DNA from: Enterobacteriaceae bacterium UBA7338
Lineage (GTDB): Bacteria; Pseudomonadota; Gammaproteobacteria; Enterobacterales; Enterobacteriaceae
Reading direction: 5' to 3'
Assembly: GCA_002480085.1 (NCBI GenBank)
Contig: DKPJ01000011.1
Location: 807,037-871,036 of the forward strand
Length of the DNA stretch: 64,000 nt
Position numbers and translations under genes: made by a program
Notes under the pieces: generated by a model
What the model saw: the letters and a program-made list of their open reading frames with translations, nothing else
Told to the model about the DNA's origin: nothing
The model's database searches: none
Shown: piece after piece, positions 31,172-39,479 of the stretch
How the letters are laid out: every line of letters begins with the position of its first letter
Numbering within the stretch: the stretch's first letter is position 1

Positions 31172-31912
31172 ATGAATTTAGATGGGAAACGTGTGTTGAT
31201 CACCGCTGCGGGCCAGGGCATAGGCCTGGCTACCGCACGCTACTTTGCGCAACAAGGTGCTGAGGTCATCGCCAGTGATATCAACATCAACAGCTTGCAG
31301 GGCATACCCGGCGTCACCGCCTACACGCTGGATGTGACCGATCGGCAAGCCATCAACGCCGCCGCTCAGGAGATCGGCACCCTCGACGTGCTGTTTAACT
31401 GTGCAGGCGTCGTGCATAGCGGCACTCTGCTGCAGTGCAGCGAGCAGGATTGGCAAGCCGCGCTCAATCTCAACGTCACCGCCATGTTCCATATGATCCA
31501 GGCCTTCCTGCCCGCCATGCTGGCGCAGAAAAAAGGCTCGATTATCAATATGTCATCCGTCGCTTCAAGCATCAAAGGCGTGCCGAATCGCTTTGCCTAC
31601 AGCGCCACTAAAGCAGCGGTGATTGGCCTGACGCGTTCAGTCGCAGCGGATTACATCGGTGACGGCATTCGCTGCAATGCCATCTGCCCCGGCACGGTCG
31701 ATTCGCCGTCGCTGCGCCAGCGTATCGCCACCCAGGCGCAGACCGAAGGCCGGGCAGAAAGCGAGGTTTATGACGCTTTTGTGTCGCGTCAGCCGATTGG
31801 CCGCATCGGCTCGGCAGATGAGATTGCTTATCTGGCAGCCTATCTGGCTTCGGACGCCAGCGCGTATACCACCGGAACAATCCAAATCATTGATGGCGGT
31901 TGGAGCAACTAA
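31172..31912 (+). CDS. SDR, probable 2-keto-3-deoxy-L-fuconate dehydrogenase
   Basis: A 246-aa short-chain dehydrogenase preceded by GAGGAGTTGCA. The Rossmann motif is TAAGQGIGLA (about 11-20), NNAG reads FNCAGVV, and the catalytic Ser, Tyr and Lys are in NMSSVASS and YSATKAA. Residues such as INMSSVASSIKGVPNR and GTVDSP are very close to the family of bacterial 2-keto-3-deoxy-L-fuconate dehydrogenase and mammalian BDH2. It would oxidise C4 of 2-keto-3-deoxy-L-fuconate with NAD to the 2,4-diketo acid. Assignment rests on similarity and on the neighbouring genes for the other steps. Confidence 0.8.
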   Translation: MNLDGKRVLITAAGQGIGLATARYFAQQGAEVIASDININSLQGIPGVTAYTLDVTDRQAINAAAQEIGTLDVLFNCAGVVHSGTLLQCSEQDWQAALNLNVTAMFHMIQAFLPAMLAQKKGSIINMSSVASSIKGVPNRFAYSATKAAVIGLTRSVAADYIGDGIRCNAICPGTVDSPSLRQRIATQAQTEGRAESEVYDAFVSRQPIGRIGSADEIAYLAAYLASDASAYTTGTIQIIDGGWSN

Positions 31913-31926
31913 CCAGGGAGTTGAGC

Positions 31927-32772
31927 ATGAAACTAGTACGTGTTGGCGAGGCAGGAAAAGAGCGTCCGGCAGTGATTGACGAACAGGGCGTTTTACGCGA
32001 CCTGTCGCAGCATATTGAGGATATTGCGGGCGATGCGTTGCTGCCCTCCTCGCTGGAAACCTTGCGCCGTCTGCCGCTGCACCAGTTACCTGAGATCAAC
32101 GGCCAGCCGCGCATTGGCGCGTGTGTCGGCCGCATTGGCAAATTTATCTGCATCGGTCTGAACTATGCCGATCACGCCGCCGAAACCGGCGCTGAGATCC
32201 CGAAAGAGCCCGTGGTGTTTAGCAAGTGGACCAGCGCAGTGGTAGGCCCGAATGATGCGGTAAAAATCCCGCGTGGTTCGGTGAAAACCGACTGGGAAGT
32301 TGAGCTGGGCGTGGTCATTGGCAAAGGTGGCAGCTATATCAGTGAAGAGGAAGCCCTCTCTCACGTCGCAGGGTACTGCGTAGTCAATGACGTCTCCGAG
32401 CGTGAATACCAGATTGAGCGCGGCGGCACCTGGGACAAAGGCAAAGGCTGCGATACCTTTGGACCGATTGGCCCGTGGCTGGTGACGGCTGATGAGATCG
32501 CCGATCCGCAGCAGCTGGATCTGTGGCTGGAGGTGGACGGCAAGCGCTATCAAAACGGTAACACCCGCACCATGATTTTCAGCGTGGCGCAGATCATTAG
32601 CTATCTCAGCCGCTTTATGAGCCTGCAACCGGGCGATGTTATCTCCACCGGCACGCCTCCGGGCGTCGGCATGGGACAAAAACCGCCGGTCTATCTGCGC
32701 CCCGGACAAACCATCACTCTCTGTATCGTCGGGCTGGGCGAGCAGCGCCAGGTTACGCAGGAGAGCAAATAA
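31927..32772 (+). CDS. FAH-family hydrolase, probable 2,4-diketo-3-deoxy-L-fuconate hydrolase
   Basis: A 281-aa protein of the fumarylacetoacetate hydrolase family. ATG at 31927 is preferred, since CAGGGAG lies 8 nt upstream. The family signature is IGLNYADHAAE, and acidic metal ligands appear in DWEVELGVVIG and VVNDVSERE. STGTPPGVGMGQKP ends the active-site region. In the L-fucose route it would cleave the 2,4-diketo acid to pyruvate and L-lactate. The stop codon shares one base with the next ATG, so expression is coupled to the dehydratase. Confidence 0.82.
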   Translation: MKLVRVGEAGKERPAVIDEQGVLRDLSQHIEDIAGDALLPSSLETLRRLPLHQLPEINGQPRIGACVGRIGKFICIGLNYADHAAETGAEIPKEPVVFSKWTSAVVGPNDAVKIPRGSVKTDWEVELGVVIGKGGSYISEEEALSHVAGYCVVNDVSEREYQIERGGTWDKGKGCDTFGPIGPWLVTADEIADPQQLDLWLEVDGKRYQNGNTRTMIFSVAQIISYLSRFMSLQPGDVISTGTPPGVGMGQKPPVYLRPGQTITLCIVGLGEQRQVTQESK

Positions 32773-34070
32773 TGACCCGGCTAACCGCTTTGCGCGTGGA
32801 GGATATCCGCTTCCCGACGTCGCAACATCTGGATGGTTCGGACGCGATGAATCCAGACCCTGACTACTCTGCCGCTTACGTGATAATTGAAACCGACAAC
32901 GCGGCACTAAAGGGTCACGGCCTGACCTTCACCATTGGTCGCGGCAATGAGATCTGCTGTGCCGCGATCCGCGCTATGGCACATTTGATTGTCGGACGGC
33001 AGCTGGATGACATTACCGCAGACATGGGGCAATTCTGGCGGGATATCACCGGCGACAGCCAGCTGCGCTGGATTGGTCCGGATAAAGGCGCCATCCATTT
33101 AGCCACCGGTGCGGTAGTCAATGCGGTATGGGATTTATGGGCCAAATCAGAGGAGAAACCCCTGTGGCGGCTGGTGGCCGATATGTCGCCGCAGGAGCTG
33201 GTGCGCTGCATCGATTTCCGTTACCTCACGGATTGCATCACGCCCGAGGAAGCACTGGCACTCCTCAGCGCCCAGGCTGCGGGCAAAGCTGAGCGTATTC
33301 GTCAGCTCGAACAGGATGGTTATCCCTGCTATACCACCTCGGCTGGCTGGTTGGGGTATGACGATGACAAGCTGCGTCGCCTGTGCCAGGAAGCGGTCGA
33401 TGCAGGTTTTTCCCATATAAAACTGAAAGTTGGCCGCGATCTTGCAGACGATAAACGCCGGGTGCGTATCGCGCGTGAGGTCCTTGGGCCGGACCGTCAG
33501 CTGATGATCGACGCTAATCAGGTATGGGAAGTGGACGCCGCGGTGGATTGGGTGCAGCAGCTGGCCTTTGCTAAACCGTGGTTTATCGAAGAGCCTACCA
33601 GTCCGGACGACATTGAAGGACACCGCAAAATTCGCGCCGGCGTTGCGCCGGTAAAAGTGGCGACCGGTGAAATGTGTCAGAACCGCATCATTTTTAAACA
33701 GCTGATGATGCGCGAAGCCATCGACGTGGTGCAGATCGACGCCTGCCGCCTCGGCGGCGTGAATGAGGTACTGGCGGTGATGCTGATGGCGGCCAAGTAT
33801 CAGCTGCCGGTGTGCCCACACGCGGGTGGCGTAGGTTTGTGTGAGTACGTGCAGCATTTGTCGATGATCGATTTTGTCGCCATCGCTGGCACGCATGAAG
33901 GCCGCGTCATTGAGTTTGTCGATCATCTGCACGAGCACTTCCTGCACCCTTGCGAGATCAGGGGAGCCGCTTATATGCCGCCCACCGCGCCGGGCTTCTC
34001 GATCGAGATGCATCCGTCATCGCTGGAAAAGTATCGCTACCCGGCACAGGAAAGCTCACGTGCGCATTGA
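32772..34070 (+). CDS. fucD: L-fuconate dehydratase (enolase superfamily)
   Basis: A 432-aa mandelate-racemase-type enzyme, close in length to the characterised Xanthomonas L-fuconate dehydratase. Catalytic elements are in order: KLKVG (second lysine of KxK), DANQ, EEPTSPDD and TGEMCQ as metal ligands, and the general-acid/base histidine in CPHAGGVGL. It removes water from L-fuconate to give 2-keto-3-deoxy-L-fuconate. Its coupling to a lactonase and two SDR genes supports this specificity over other acid-sugar dehydratases. Magnesium is the usual metal. Confidence 0.87.
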   Translation: MTRLTALRVEDIRFPTSQHLDGSDAMNPDPDYSAAYVIIETDNAALKGHGLTFTIGRGNEICCAAIRAMAHLIVGRQLDDITADMGQFWRDITGDSQLRWIGPDKGAIHLATGAVVNAVWDLWAKSEEKPLWRLVADMSPQELVRCIDFRYLTDCITPEEALALLSAQAAGKAERIRQLEQDGYPCYTTSAGWLGYDDDKLRRLCQEAVDAGFSHIKLKVGRDLADDKRRVRIAREVLGPDRQLMIDANQVWEVDAAVDWVQQLAFAKPWFIEEPTSPDDIEGHRKIRAGVAPVKVATGEMCQNRIIFKQLMMREAIDVVQIDACRLGGVNEVLAVMLMAAKYQLPVCPHAGGVGLCEYVQHLSMIDFVAIAGTHEGRVIEFVDHLHEHFLHPCEIRGAAYMPPTAPGFSIEMHPSSLEKYRYPAQESSRAH

Positions 34071-34917
34071 TGCTCACCACCATTTCTGGCACTACCAGGC
34101 CGCCGACTATCCGTGGATGACGGCGGCGATGAAGGTCCTGCAACGCGATTACCTGCCTGGCGATCTTGCACCATTGCTGGACAGCCACCAGCTTACCGGC
34201 TCGATTGTGGTGCAGGCGCGGCAATGTGCCACCGAAACTGAGCAGCTGCTGCGCTGGGCGGACGCTTCACCTGCCACTCAGGCGGTGATCGGCTGGGTTA
34301 ATCTGCGCCAGGGCGATCTGGCTGCGCAGCTGGAGACGCTGCGTCATCCGCTGCTGCGGGGCTTTCGTCATCAGGTGCAGGATGAGCGCGACCCGGCAGC
34401 CTGGTTACGCGACGCAGCAACCGCCAGCGGTATCAACCAGCTACAGCGGCAGCGCTATGTCTGGGAGATGCTGGTGACATGGCGTCATCTGCCGGAGACC
34501 ACGCGGTTTGCCGCACACCACGACAACCACTGGCTGGTGCTGGACCATCTGGGTAAACCGGATATTGCCGCAGGCGCAAAATCATGGCGTAAGCAGGTGG
34601 CGGGCCTGGCCGCCATGCCCCACGTGGTGTGCAAATTATCCGGGCTGGTAACGGAGGTGCTTAACCCTCCCTGGCACGCAGAGCAGCTGAGACCTTTCAT
34701 AGAAGAGGCGATTGCCCTTTTTGGCCCTCAGCGTTTGATGTTTGGTTCCGACTGGCCGGTTTGCTTATTGGCCGCTGGCTATGACGAGGTCGTCCAGCTG
34801 GTTGAAGAGGTAATCGGTAGCCTGACACCTGCGGAACGGGACAACATCTGGGGAGATACCGCAGGTCGGGTTTATGGCCTTTCAGGAGAGCAGAATGGAT
34901 CTATTGTTGCAAAATAA
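34060..34917 (+). CDS. Amidohydrolase, probable L-fuconolactonase
   Basis: A 285-aa metal-dependent hydrolase of the amidohydrolase_2 group. GTG at 34060 overlaps the dehydratase gene by 11 bp and is preceded by AGGAAA. The N-terminal RIDAHHHFWHY is the metal-binding signature, and LDHLGKP and MFGSDWPVCLL are further family blocks. L-fuconolactonases belong to this family and open L-fucono-1,5-lactone to L-fuconate. It links the L-fucose dehydrogenase and dehydratase steps. Its 3' end overlaps the next gene by 23 bp. Confidence 0.82.
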   Translation: MRIDAHHHFWHYQAADYPWMTAAMKVLQRDYLPGDLAPLLDSHQLTGSIVVQARQCATETEQLLRWADASPATQAVIGWVNLRQGDLAAQLETLRHPLLRGFRHQVQDERDPAAWLRDAATASGINQLQRQRYVWEMLVTWRHLPETTRFAAHHDNHWLVLDHLGKPDIAAGAKSWRKQVAGLAAMPHVVCKLSGLVTEVLNPPWHAEQLRPFIEEAIALFGPQRLMFGSDWPVCLLAAGYDEVVQLVEEVIGSLTPAERDNIWGDTAGRVYGLSGEQNGSIVAK

Positions 34918-35671
34918 AGTGGTGATCGTGACGGGCGGAGGCTCAGGGATCGGTGCTGCCATTTCTCATCTGTTGGCTGAAGAAGCGGCTATCCCGGTGA
35001 TTGTCACCAATATGCAGCCGGATGCGCAGTGGCTGGCCCAGCTGCGTCAGCTGCAACCCAAAGCCGACGTGGTTATCGCCGATCTGTGCGACGAGCAGAG
35101 CTGCGCCAGTTCGGTCACGCACGTATTGCAGCGCTTTGGTCGCATTGATGGCTTAGTGAACAACGCAGGCGTCAACGATGGTGTTGGGCTGGAGGCAGGC
35201 CGCGCCGCCTTTGTCGCCTCGCTGGAGAAGAACCTCATCCACTACTACCTGATGGCGCACTTTTGCCAGCAGGCGCTGGAGCAGAGCCAGGGCGCGATTG
35301 TCAACATCGCCTCGAAAACCGCGTTGAGTGGCCAGGGCGGCACCAGCGGCTACTGTGCCTCCAAAGGAGCCATTCTGGCGCTGACACGCGAATGGGCAGT
35401 CTCTTTCCGCCATAGCGGAGTACGCGTTAATGCGGTGGTACCGGCTGAAGTGATGACGCCCCAGTATGAACGCTGGATCGGCAGTACCGCCGATCCGCAG
35501 GCTGAACTGGCGAATATCACCCAGCGTATCCCCCTCGGTCAACGGATGACCACACCACAGGAGATCGCCAACACCACGGTGTTTTTACTCTCCAGCCGCG
35601 CCTCACATACCACCGGCGAGTGGCTCAACGTCGATGGCGGCTATCTTCACCTTGACCGGAGATTGTCATGA
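34895..35671 (+). CDS. SDR, probable L-fucose dehydrogenase
   Basis: A 258-aa short-chain dehydrogenase. ATG at 34895 is preceded by AGGAGAGCAG inside the lactonase gene. The Rossmann motif is TGGGSGIGAAI and NNAGVND follows, and the catalytic Ser/Tyr/Lys sit in ASKTALSG, GTSGYCASKGAI. It is placed between the lactonase and mutarotase genes. It would therefore oxidise C1 of L-fucose to the lactone with NAD(P). Specificity rests on genomic context. Confidence 0.78.
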   Translation: MDLLLQNKVVIVTGGGSGIGAAISHLLAEEAAIPVIVTNMQPDAQWLAQLRQLQPKADVVIADLCDEQSCASSVTHVLQRFGRIDGLVNNAGVNDGVGLEAGRAAFVASLEKNLIHYYLMAHFCQQALEQSQGAIVNIASKTALSGQGGTSGYCASKGAILALTREWAVSFRHSGVRVNAVVPAEVMTPQYERWIGSTADPQAELANITQRIPLGQRMTTPQEIANTTVFLLSSRASHTTGEWLNVDGGYLHLDRRLS

Positions 35672-36018
35672 ACGTCACCTCGCAGTTTCACTACCTGGCA
35701 CTCGACCTTGTGGACTCGGAAGAGAAGATTGCGGAGTACCAGCGGCTGCACGAGAAGATCTGGCCCGAGGTCGTGGTACATCTTCGCCAGCACGGCATCC
35801 TGAATATGGAGATCTATCGCCTTGGCACCCGGTTATTCATGGTGATGGAAGTCAGCGAGCAGTTTGATACCGCGGCCTTCGCTCTGGCATCGCGCAACAA
35901 TGCCACCATTCAGCGTTGGGAAGCCCTGATGTGGCAATACCAGCTCCCTACCCCGTGGACACCTGAAGGAGAAAAATGGGTTGCGCTGGAGCGCATATTT
36001 TCCTTGCAGCAGCAATAA
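35668..36018 (+). CDS. Sugar mutarotase, L-rhamnose/L-fucose mutarotase family
   Basis: A 116-aa dimeric alpha/beta-barrel protein of the RhaM type with conserved HEKIWPEV, LGTRLFMVMEV and the W-rich MWQYQLPTPW. It interconverts the alpha and beta anomers of a 6-deoxyhexose. That feeds the correct anomer to the dehydrogenase after fucosidase action. The start overlaps the previous stop by 4 bp (ATGA). The context favours L-fucose over L-rhamnose, since no rha kinase or aldolase genes are near. Confidence 0.86.
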   Translation: MNVTSQFHYLALDLVDSEEKIAEYQRLHEKIWPEVVVHLRQHGILNMEIYRLGTRLFMVMEVSEQFDTAAFALASRNNATIQRWEALMWQYQLPTPWTPEGEKWVALERIFSLQQQ

Positions 36019-36088
36019 CCGCGATAGCCACTGATTCGCATATTCATAAGTCATCTATAACAACGTTTAAAATGAAGCGAGGATCTCT

Positions 36089-37549
36089 ATGTCTGCAACA
36101 TCAGAACCGATACAACCTCCAGCGTTTAAACAGCTTGGGCTGGCAACGTCTTTTCTTTTGCTAGGGCTTTCACTGGCGTTTATTATCTTTGGCTATACCC
36201 TGCTGGATATAAAGCTGGAAGCGCTGCTCTGTATCACCGCTGTAATTATCTCCTTTGTTGCAATGTGGTTGGGTCATACTTTCCAGAATATTATTGACGA
36301 AATTGTGCAAAAATTTGCCCAGGCGCTGCCGTCATTAATGATTGTGATGTGCGTAGGGGGGTTAATTGGTGTCTGGATGAGCTCAGGCACGATTCCTTAT
36401 CTCATTACCCTGGGGCTGAAAATTATCAACCCGCAGTTTATCGTAGTGATTGCCTTTGTCGTTACCAGCATTGTCGCCACCTGCACCGGGACCTCATGGG
36501 GTTCCGCTGGCACCATTGGCGTTGCGCTGATGGGCGTGGCGCACGGGCTGGATGCCAATCTTGCCGCGGTAGCCGGTGCGATTGTCGGCGGAGCGTATTT
36601 TGGTGACAAGATTTCGCCGTTAAGCGGCTCATCAAATTTTGCCGCCATCGTCAATAATCTTGACCTGTATGAGCATATTAAACACTTATGCAAGACCACT
36701 ATCCCGGCCTATATTATTTCAGCGCTGGTTTATCTGGTAATTGGCTTTAATACCGATGCCGGTGCTGGCACTGTTGACTCCGCCCAACAGACCGTGAACC
36801 AAATTAATCAGCTGTACCATACCCACTGGATCCTTGCGGTGCCGATCTTTATTGTGCTGATCGGTGCATTAATGAAAAAACCGGTGATCCCAGTCCTGCT
36901 GTTTGCCACCGCTATTTCCATCGGTATCTCCTATTTTACCCAGGGCATCACAATTATTGAAAATTTGAATATCTGGGTATCAGGGTTTAGCGTCAGCACC
37001 CTGACCGATCGTCCCGATACCGTACCGGAGACCATCCGTAATTTATTAGAGCGCGGGGGCGTGGCCTCAATGATGCCGTTAATTCTGGTGATCCTGTGCG
37101 CGTTCTCATTTGCCGGACCGCTGTCATTAACCCAGGCGCTGGATATCATCATCAACTATTTCACCCGCATCGTAAAAACCGCCGCTGGGCTGATCTTCTC
37201 TACCATGGCCGCCTGCGTGGCGCTGATTGCCGCGACCGGCAATAACAACATCGCCTGTTTGCTGCCGTCCGAGCTGTTCCGTAAGGCGTTTGAGAATAAC
37301 GGACTGCACCGCAAAAACATCTCGCGCACGGTGGAAGATGCGGCGACGGTAATCGAACCGCTGATTCCGTGGACGGCTGCGGGCGTATTTATGGCAGCCA
37401 CCCTCAATGTGCCCACCCTGGATTATGCCCTGTGGGCCGTGCAGTGTTACGCCGGTCTGATCATTGCCGGATTCTATGCCGTTACCGGCATCTGCATCGC
37501 GAAAACCGATACCCCATCAGAAAATAAGGAACTGATTCATGAGCGCTAA
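36089..37549 (+). CDS. NhaC-family Na+/H+ antiporter-type transporter of the fucose operon
   Basis: A 486-aa membrane protein with eleven or more hydrophobic segments. It has the NhaC-family blocks CTGTSWGSAGTIGVALMG, GGAYFGDKISPLSGSSN and GNNNIACLLPSELF. Members include Na+/H+ antiporters and the malate/lactate antiporter MleN. GAGGATCTCT precedes the ATG. The position within the operon, with no other transporter, suggests import of L-fucose or a fucoside, or export of the L-lactate formed by the pathway. The substrate is unproven. Confidence 0.85.
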   Translation: MSATSEPIQPPAFKQLGLATSFLLLGLSLAFIIFGYTLLDIKLEALLCITAVIISFVAMWLGHTFQNIIDEIVQKFAQALPSLMIVMCVGGLIGVWMSSGTIPYLITLGLKIINPQFIVVIAFVVTSIVATCTGTSWGSAGTIGVALMGVAHGLDANLAAVAGAIVGGAYFGDKISPLSGSSNFAAIVNNLDLYEHIKHLCKTTIPAYIISALVYLVIGFNTDAGAGTVDSAQQTVNQINQLYHTHWILAVPIFIVLIGALMKKPVIPVLLFATAISIGISYFTQGITIIENLNIWVSGFSVSTLTDRPDTVPETIRNLLERGGVASMMPLILVILCAFSFAGPLSLTQALDIIINYFTRIVKTAAGLIFSTMAACVALIAATGNNNIACLLPSELFRKAFENNGLHRKNISRTVEDAATVIEPLIPWTAAGVFMAATLNVPTLDYALWAVQCYAGLIIAGFYAVTGICIAKTDTPSENKELIHER

Positions 37550-38897
37550 AACCTATCAACCTGACTGGGCAAGCCTGGACAGTCGTGAAATGCCTGGCTG
37601 GTTTAATGAGGCAAAATTTGGCATTTTCATTCACTGGGGTGTGTTTTCCGTTCCCGCGTGGCGCACGGTGGATAACACGCTGTTTGGCTCTTACGCCGAG
37701 TGGTATTACGCCAGCGTGTATGGCGACTATCGCAACAATGATGCCGGTTTTCATGACAAACATTACGGCAAAGATTTCCTGTACCGCGACTTTGCTCCGC
37801 AGTTCAAAGCCGAGCTGTTCCAGCCACAAGAGTGGGCCGAGCTATTCAAAGCCTCTGGTGCGAAATATGTCGTGCTGACCACCAAGCACCATGACGGGTT
37901 CTGCCTGTGGCCGACTAAAAATAAGCACAAACAGAACTGGAACAGCGGCGACACCGGCCCAAAACGCGATTTGTTGGGTGATATCAGCCATGCGGTACGC
38001 GACAGCGGCCTGAAGATGGGGATCTACTACTCAATCATCGACTGGGAAACCAACTGGACGCATCGTGCTGAAAGCGGCTATTTTGTGCCGCAGCGCGATC
38101 GCGAGAAATTTGGCATTCCTGAAAAGGATTACCCGGACGAAATTCTGATCCCGCAGCTGAAAGAGCTGGTACAAAACTACCAGCCTTCACTGATCTTCTC
38201 TGACGGCGGTGAGTGGGATCTGAGCGAGGAGTACAGCCAGACCAAAGAGCTGCTTGCCTGGCTCTACAATGAAGCCAGCAATAAAGAGGAAGTGGTGGTT
38301 AACGATCGCTTCTGTAAAGACATGCCGGGTAATCACGGTGATTACTACAGCACTGAGTACAACGACAAAGAGGGCTTCGGTAAACATCATCCCTGGGAAG
38401 AGAGCCGCGGCATTGGCAAATCTTACGGCTTTAACCGTGCCGAGCAGTTAGCGGACTACTGCACTTCGCAGGAGCTGATTGAGCAGCTGATTGGCATTGT
38501 CTCCAGAGGCGGCAATTTCCTGCTTAACGTCGGCCCAACCGCCGATGGCCGTATTCCTACCTTACAGCAAGAGCGCCTGCTGGATATTGGCCGCTGGATG
38601 GCGATCAATGGTGAAGCTATTTACGGCAGCGAAATGTGTACCCGCCTGATGAGTGATGATGACGAGGTGGCATTGACCCGCGTAGGTAATAAAGACTACG
38701 TCATTACCCGTACGTGGCCCACCACGGAGATGAAGCTAAGGTGGCAAGGTGCGCCCCCGCAACAGTGCACCCTGTTATGCAGAGGTAAAACCCTCTCTGT
38801 TCCCTTCTCTATTGAGGGTGAGTACCTCTACATCAAGCCAACGCCCTGGGACTTCTCTCTTGGCCTGGAGTATGCCTATACGTTCTGTATCGCGTGA
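37539..38897 (+). CDS. Alpha-L-fucosidase, GH29, cytoplasmic
   Basis: A 452-aa glycoside hydrolase of family 29. The N-terminal barrel contains KFGIFIHWGVFSVPAW, VVLTTKHHDGF and the nucleophile region LIFSDGGEWD with D222. GNFLLNVGPTADGRIP ends the catalytic domain, and a small beta domain follows from about 380. The N-terminus MSAKTYQPDW has no signal peptide, so it works in the cytoplasm and needs imported fucosides. AAGGA precedes the ATG, which overlaps the transporter gene by 11 bp. It releases L-fucose for the downstream pathway. A terminator follows. Confidence 0.92.
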   Translation: MSAKTYQPDWASLDSREMPGWFNEAKFGIFIHWGVFSVPAWRTVDNTLFGSYAEWYYASVYGDYRNNDAGFHDKHYGKDFLYRDFAPQFKAELFQPQEWAELFKASGAKYVVLTTKHHDGFCLWPTKNKHKQNWNSGDTGPKRDLLGDISHAVRDSGLKMGIYYSIIDWETNWTHRAESGYFVPQRDREKFGIPEKDYPDEILIPQLKELVQNYQPSLIFSDGGEWDLSEEYSQTKELLAWLYNEASNKEEVVVNDRFCKDMPGNHGDYYSTEYNDKEGFGKHHPWEESRGIGKSYGFNRAEQLADYCTSQELIEQLIGIVSRGGNFLLNVGPTADGRIPTLQQERLLDIGRWMAINGEAIYGSEMCTRLMSDDDEVALTRVGNKDYVITRTWPTTEMKLRWQGAPPQQCTLLCRGKTLSVPFSIEGEYLYIKPTPWDFSLGLEYAYTFCIA

Positions 38898-38905
38898 TAA
38901 GGGCC

Positions 38906-38929
38906 ACGCCCCCATAAAGGGGGCGTTTT
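38906..38929 (+). terminator. Terminator of the fucose operon
   Basis: ACGCCCCC (38906-38913) pairs with GGGGGCGT (38919-38926) over a 5-nt loop, followed by TTTT. It lies 8 bp after the fucosidase stop codon. Confidence 0.9.
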
Positions 38930-38974
38930 AGATATGGTGATGTGCGTGGCTGTATTTACCAGGATTTATCAATC

Positions 38975-39004
38975 AAAAAAGGCTGCCAGCCTGAACTGAC
39001 AGCC
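38975..39004 (-). terminator. Distal terminator of the hok/mok transcript
   Basis: On the minus strand GGCTGTCAG and CTGGCAGCC pair with one G-T wobble and are followed by six T. It lies about 75 bp beyond the hok stop codon. Confidence 0.78.
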
Positions 39005-39045
39005 CTTTATAAAGGCGCTCGCGATGCCCGGCAACATCAGCCCTG

Positions 39046-39067
39046 AAAAGGCGGGGTTGCCCCCGCC
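39046..39067 (-). terminator. Proximal hairpin after hok
   Basis: GGCGGGG (39050-39056) pairs with CCCCGCC (39061-39067) with a 4-nt loop. On the minus strand it is followed by TTTT. It lies 10 bp after the hok stop. Confidence 0.7.
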
Positions 39068-39076
39068 CCCAGGTTG

Positions 39077-39235
39077 CTACTTACCGGATTCGTAAGCCAT
39101 CGAAGCAGCCACCTCACTGCTCCCGTCTCTGTAACGAATTTCGCAAAGCGATTTTCGCGTCAGCCAGGTGAATATCAACAGCGTGAGACACACAATCAAT
39201 ACGCACCAGATAAGAGCGTTCCGTGGCAGCTTCAT
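39077..39235 (-). CDS. hok: Hok/Gef-family type I toxin
   Basis: A 52-aa toxin, translated from the minus strand. It begins MKLPRNALIWCVLIVCL and continues with LLIFTWLTRKSLCEIRYRDG, ending EVAASMAYESGK. These are the hallmarks of the Hok family: basic start, single membrane helix (about 8-28), conserved Cys, and the DG and AYES C-terminal motifs. AAGGAGAAGAAGGCT precedes the ATG. Hok inserts into the inner membrane and depolarises it. Translation depends on the overlapping mok frame, and the Sok antisense RNA prevents it. Confidence 0.93.
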   Translation of the reverse strand: MKLPRNALIWCVLIVCLTLLIFTWLTRKSLCEIRYRDGSSEVAASMAYESGK

Positions 39236-39293
39236 AGCCTTCTTCTCCTTGCCTTGCGGCGGGTAAACGGCTACTCTGATGTTGTTGAAGCAT
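39114..39293 (-). CDS. mok: Mok, translational modulator overlapping hok
   Basis: A 59-aa reading frame starting with ATG at 39293 and ending in TGA at 39114. It overlaps most of hok in another frame. The peptide itself has no family features. In characterised hok/sok loci the mok frame must be translated for hok to be expressed, and Sok blocks mok translation. The arrangement here is the same. The name follows this logic rather than sequence similarity. Confidence 0.72.
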   Translation of the reverse strand: MLQQHQSSRLPAARQGEEGYEAATERSYLVRIDCVSHAVDIHLADAKIALRNSLQRREQ

Positions 39294-39341
39294 AGAGTAG
39301 GCCTCGTTGGTTAATTGAAAAATGACCTTCGGGGCTTTCTT
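39281..39341 (+). ncRNA. sok: Sok-type antisense RNA
   Basis: On the plus strand, opposite the mok start, a sequence runs through AGGCCTCGTTGG to a hairpin GCCTCG (39301-39306)/CGGGGC (39330-39335), followed by TTTCTTCTTT. This closely resembles E. coli SokB/SokC: the GGCCTCG...CGGGGCTTT terminator hairpin and the flanking TCTGCC. The RNA would pair with the mok leader. The 5' end is approximate. Confidence 0.72.
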
Positions 39342-39479
39342 CTTTCTGCCTCACTACATCCAGACTATCTAAACGTCATGAGGCAAAAAGCCTCAAGCGC
39401 CCTGCCGATTGTACCCCGCTCCGCTACACTAGCGCCATGCACAGCCAGCTCCACAAGTGGACTATGGCAAATACCTGCG

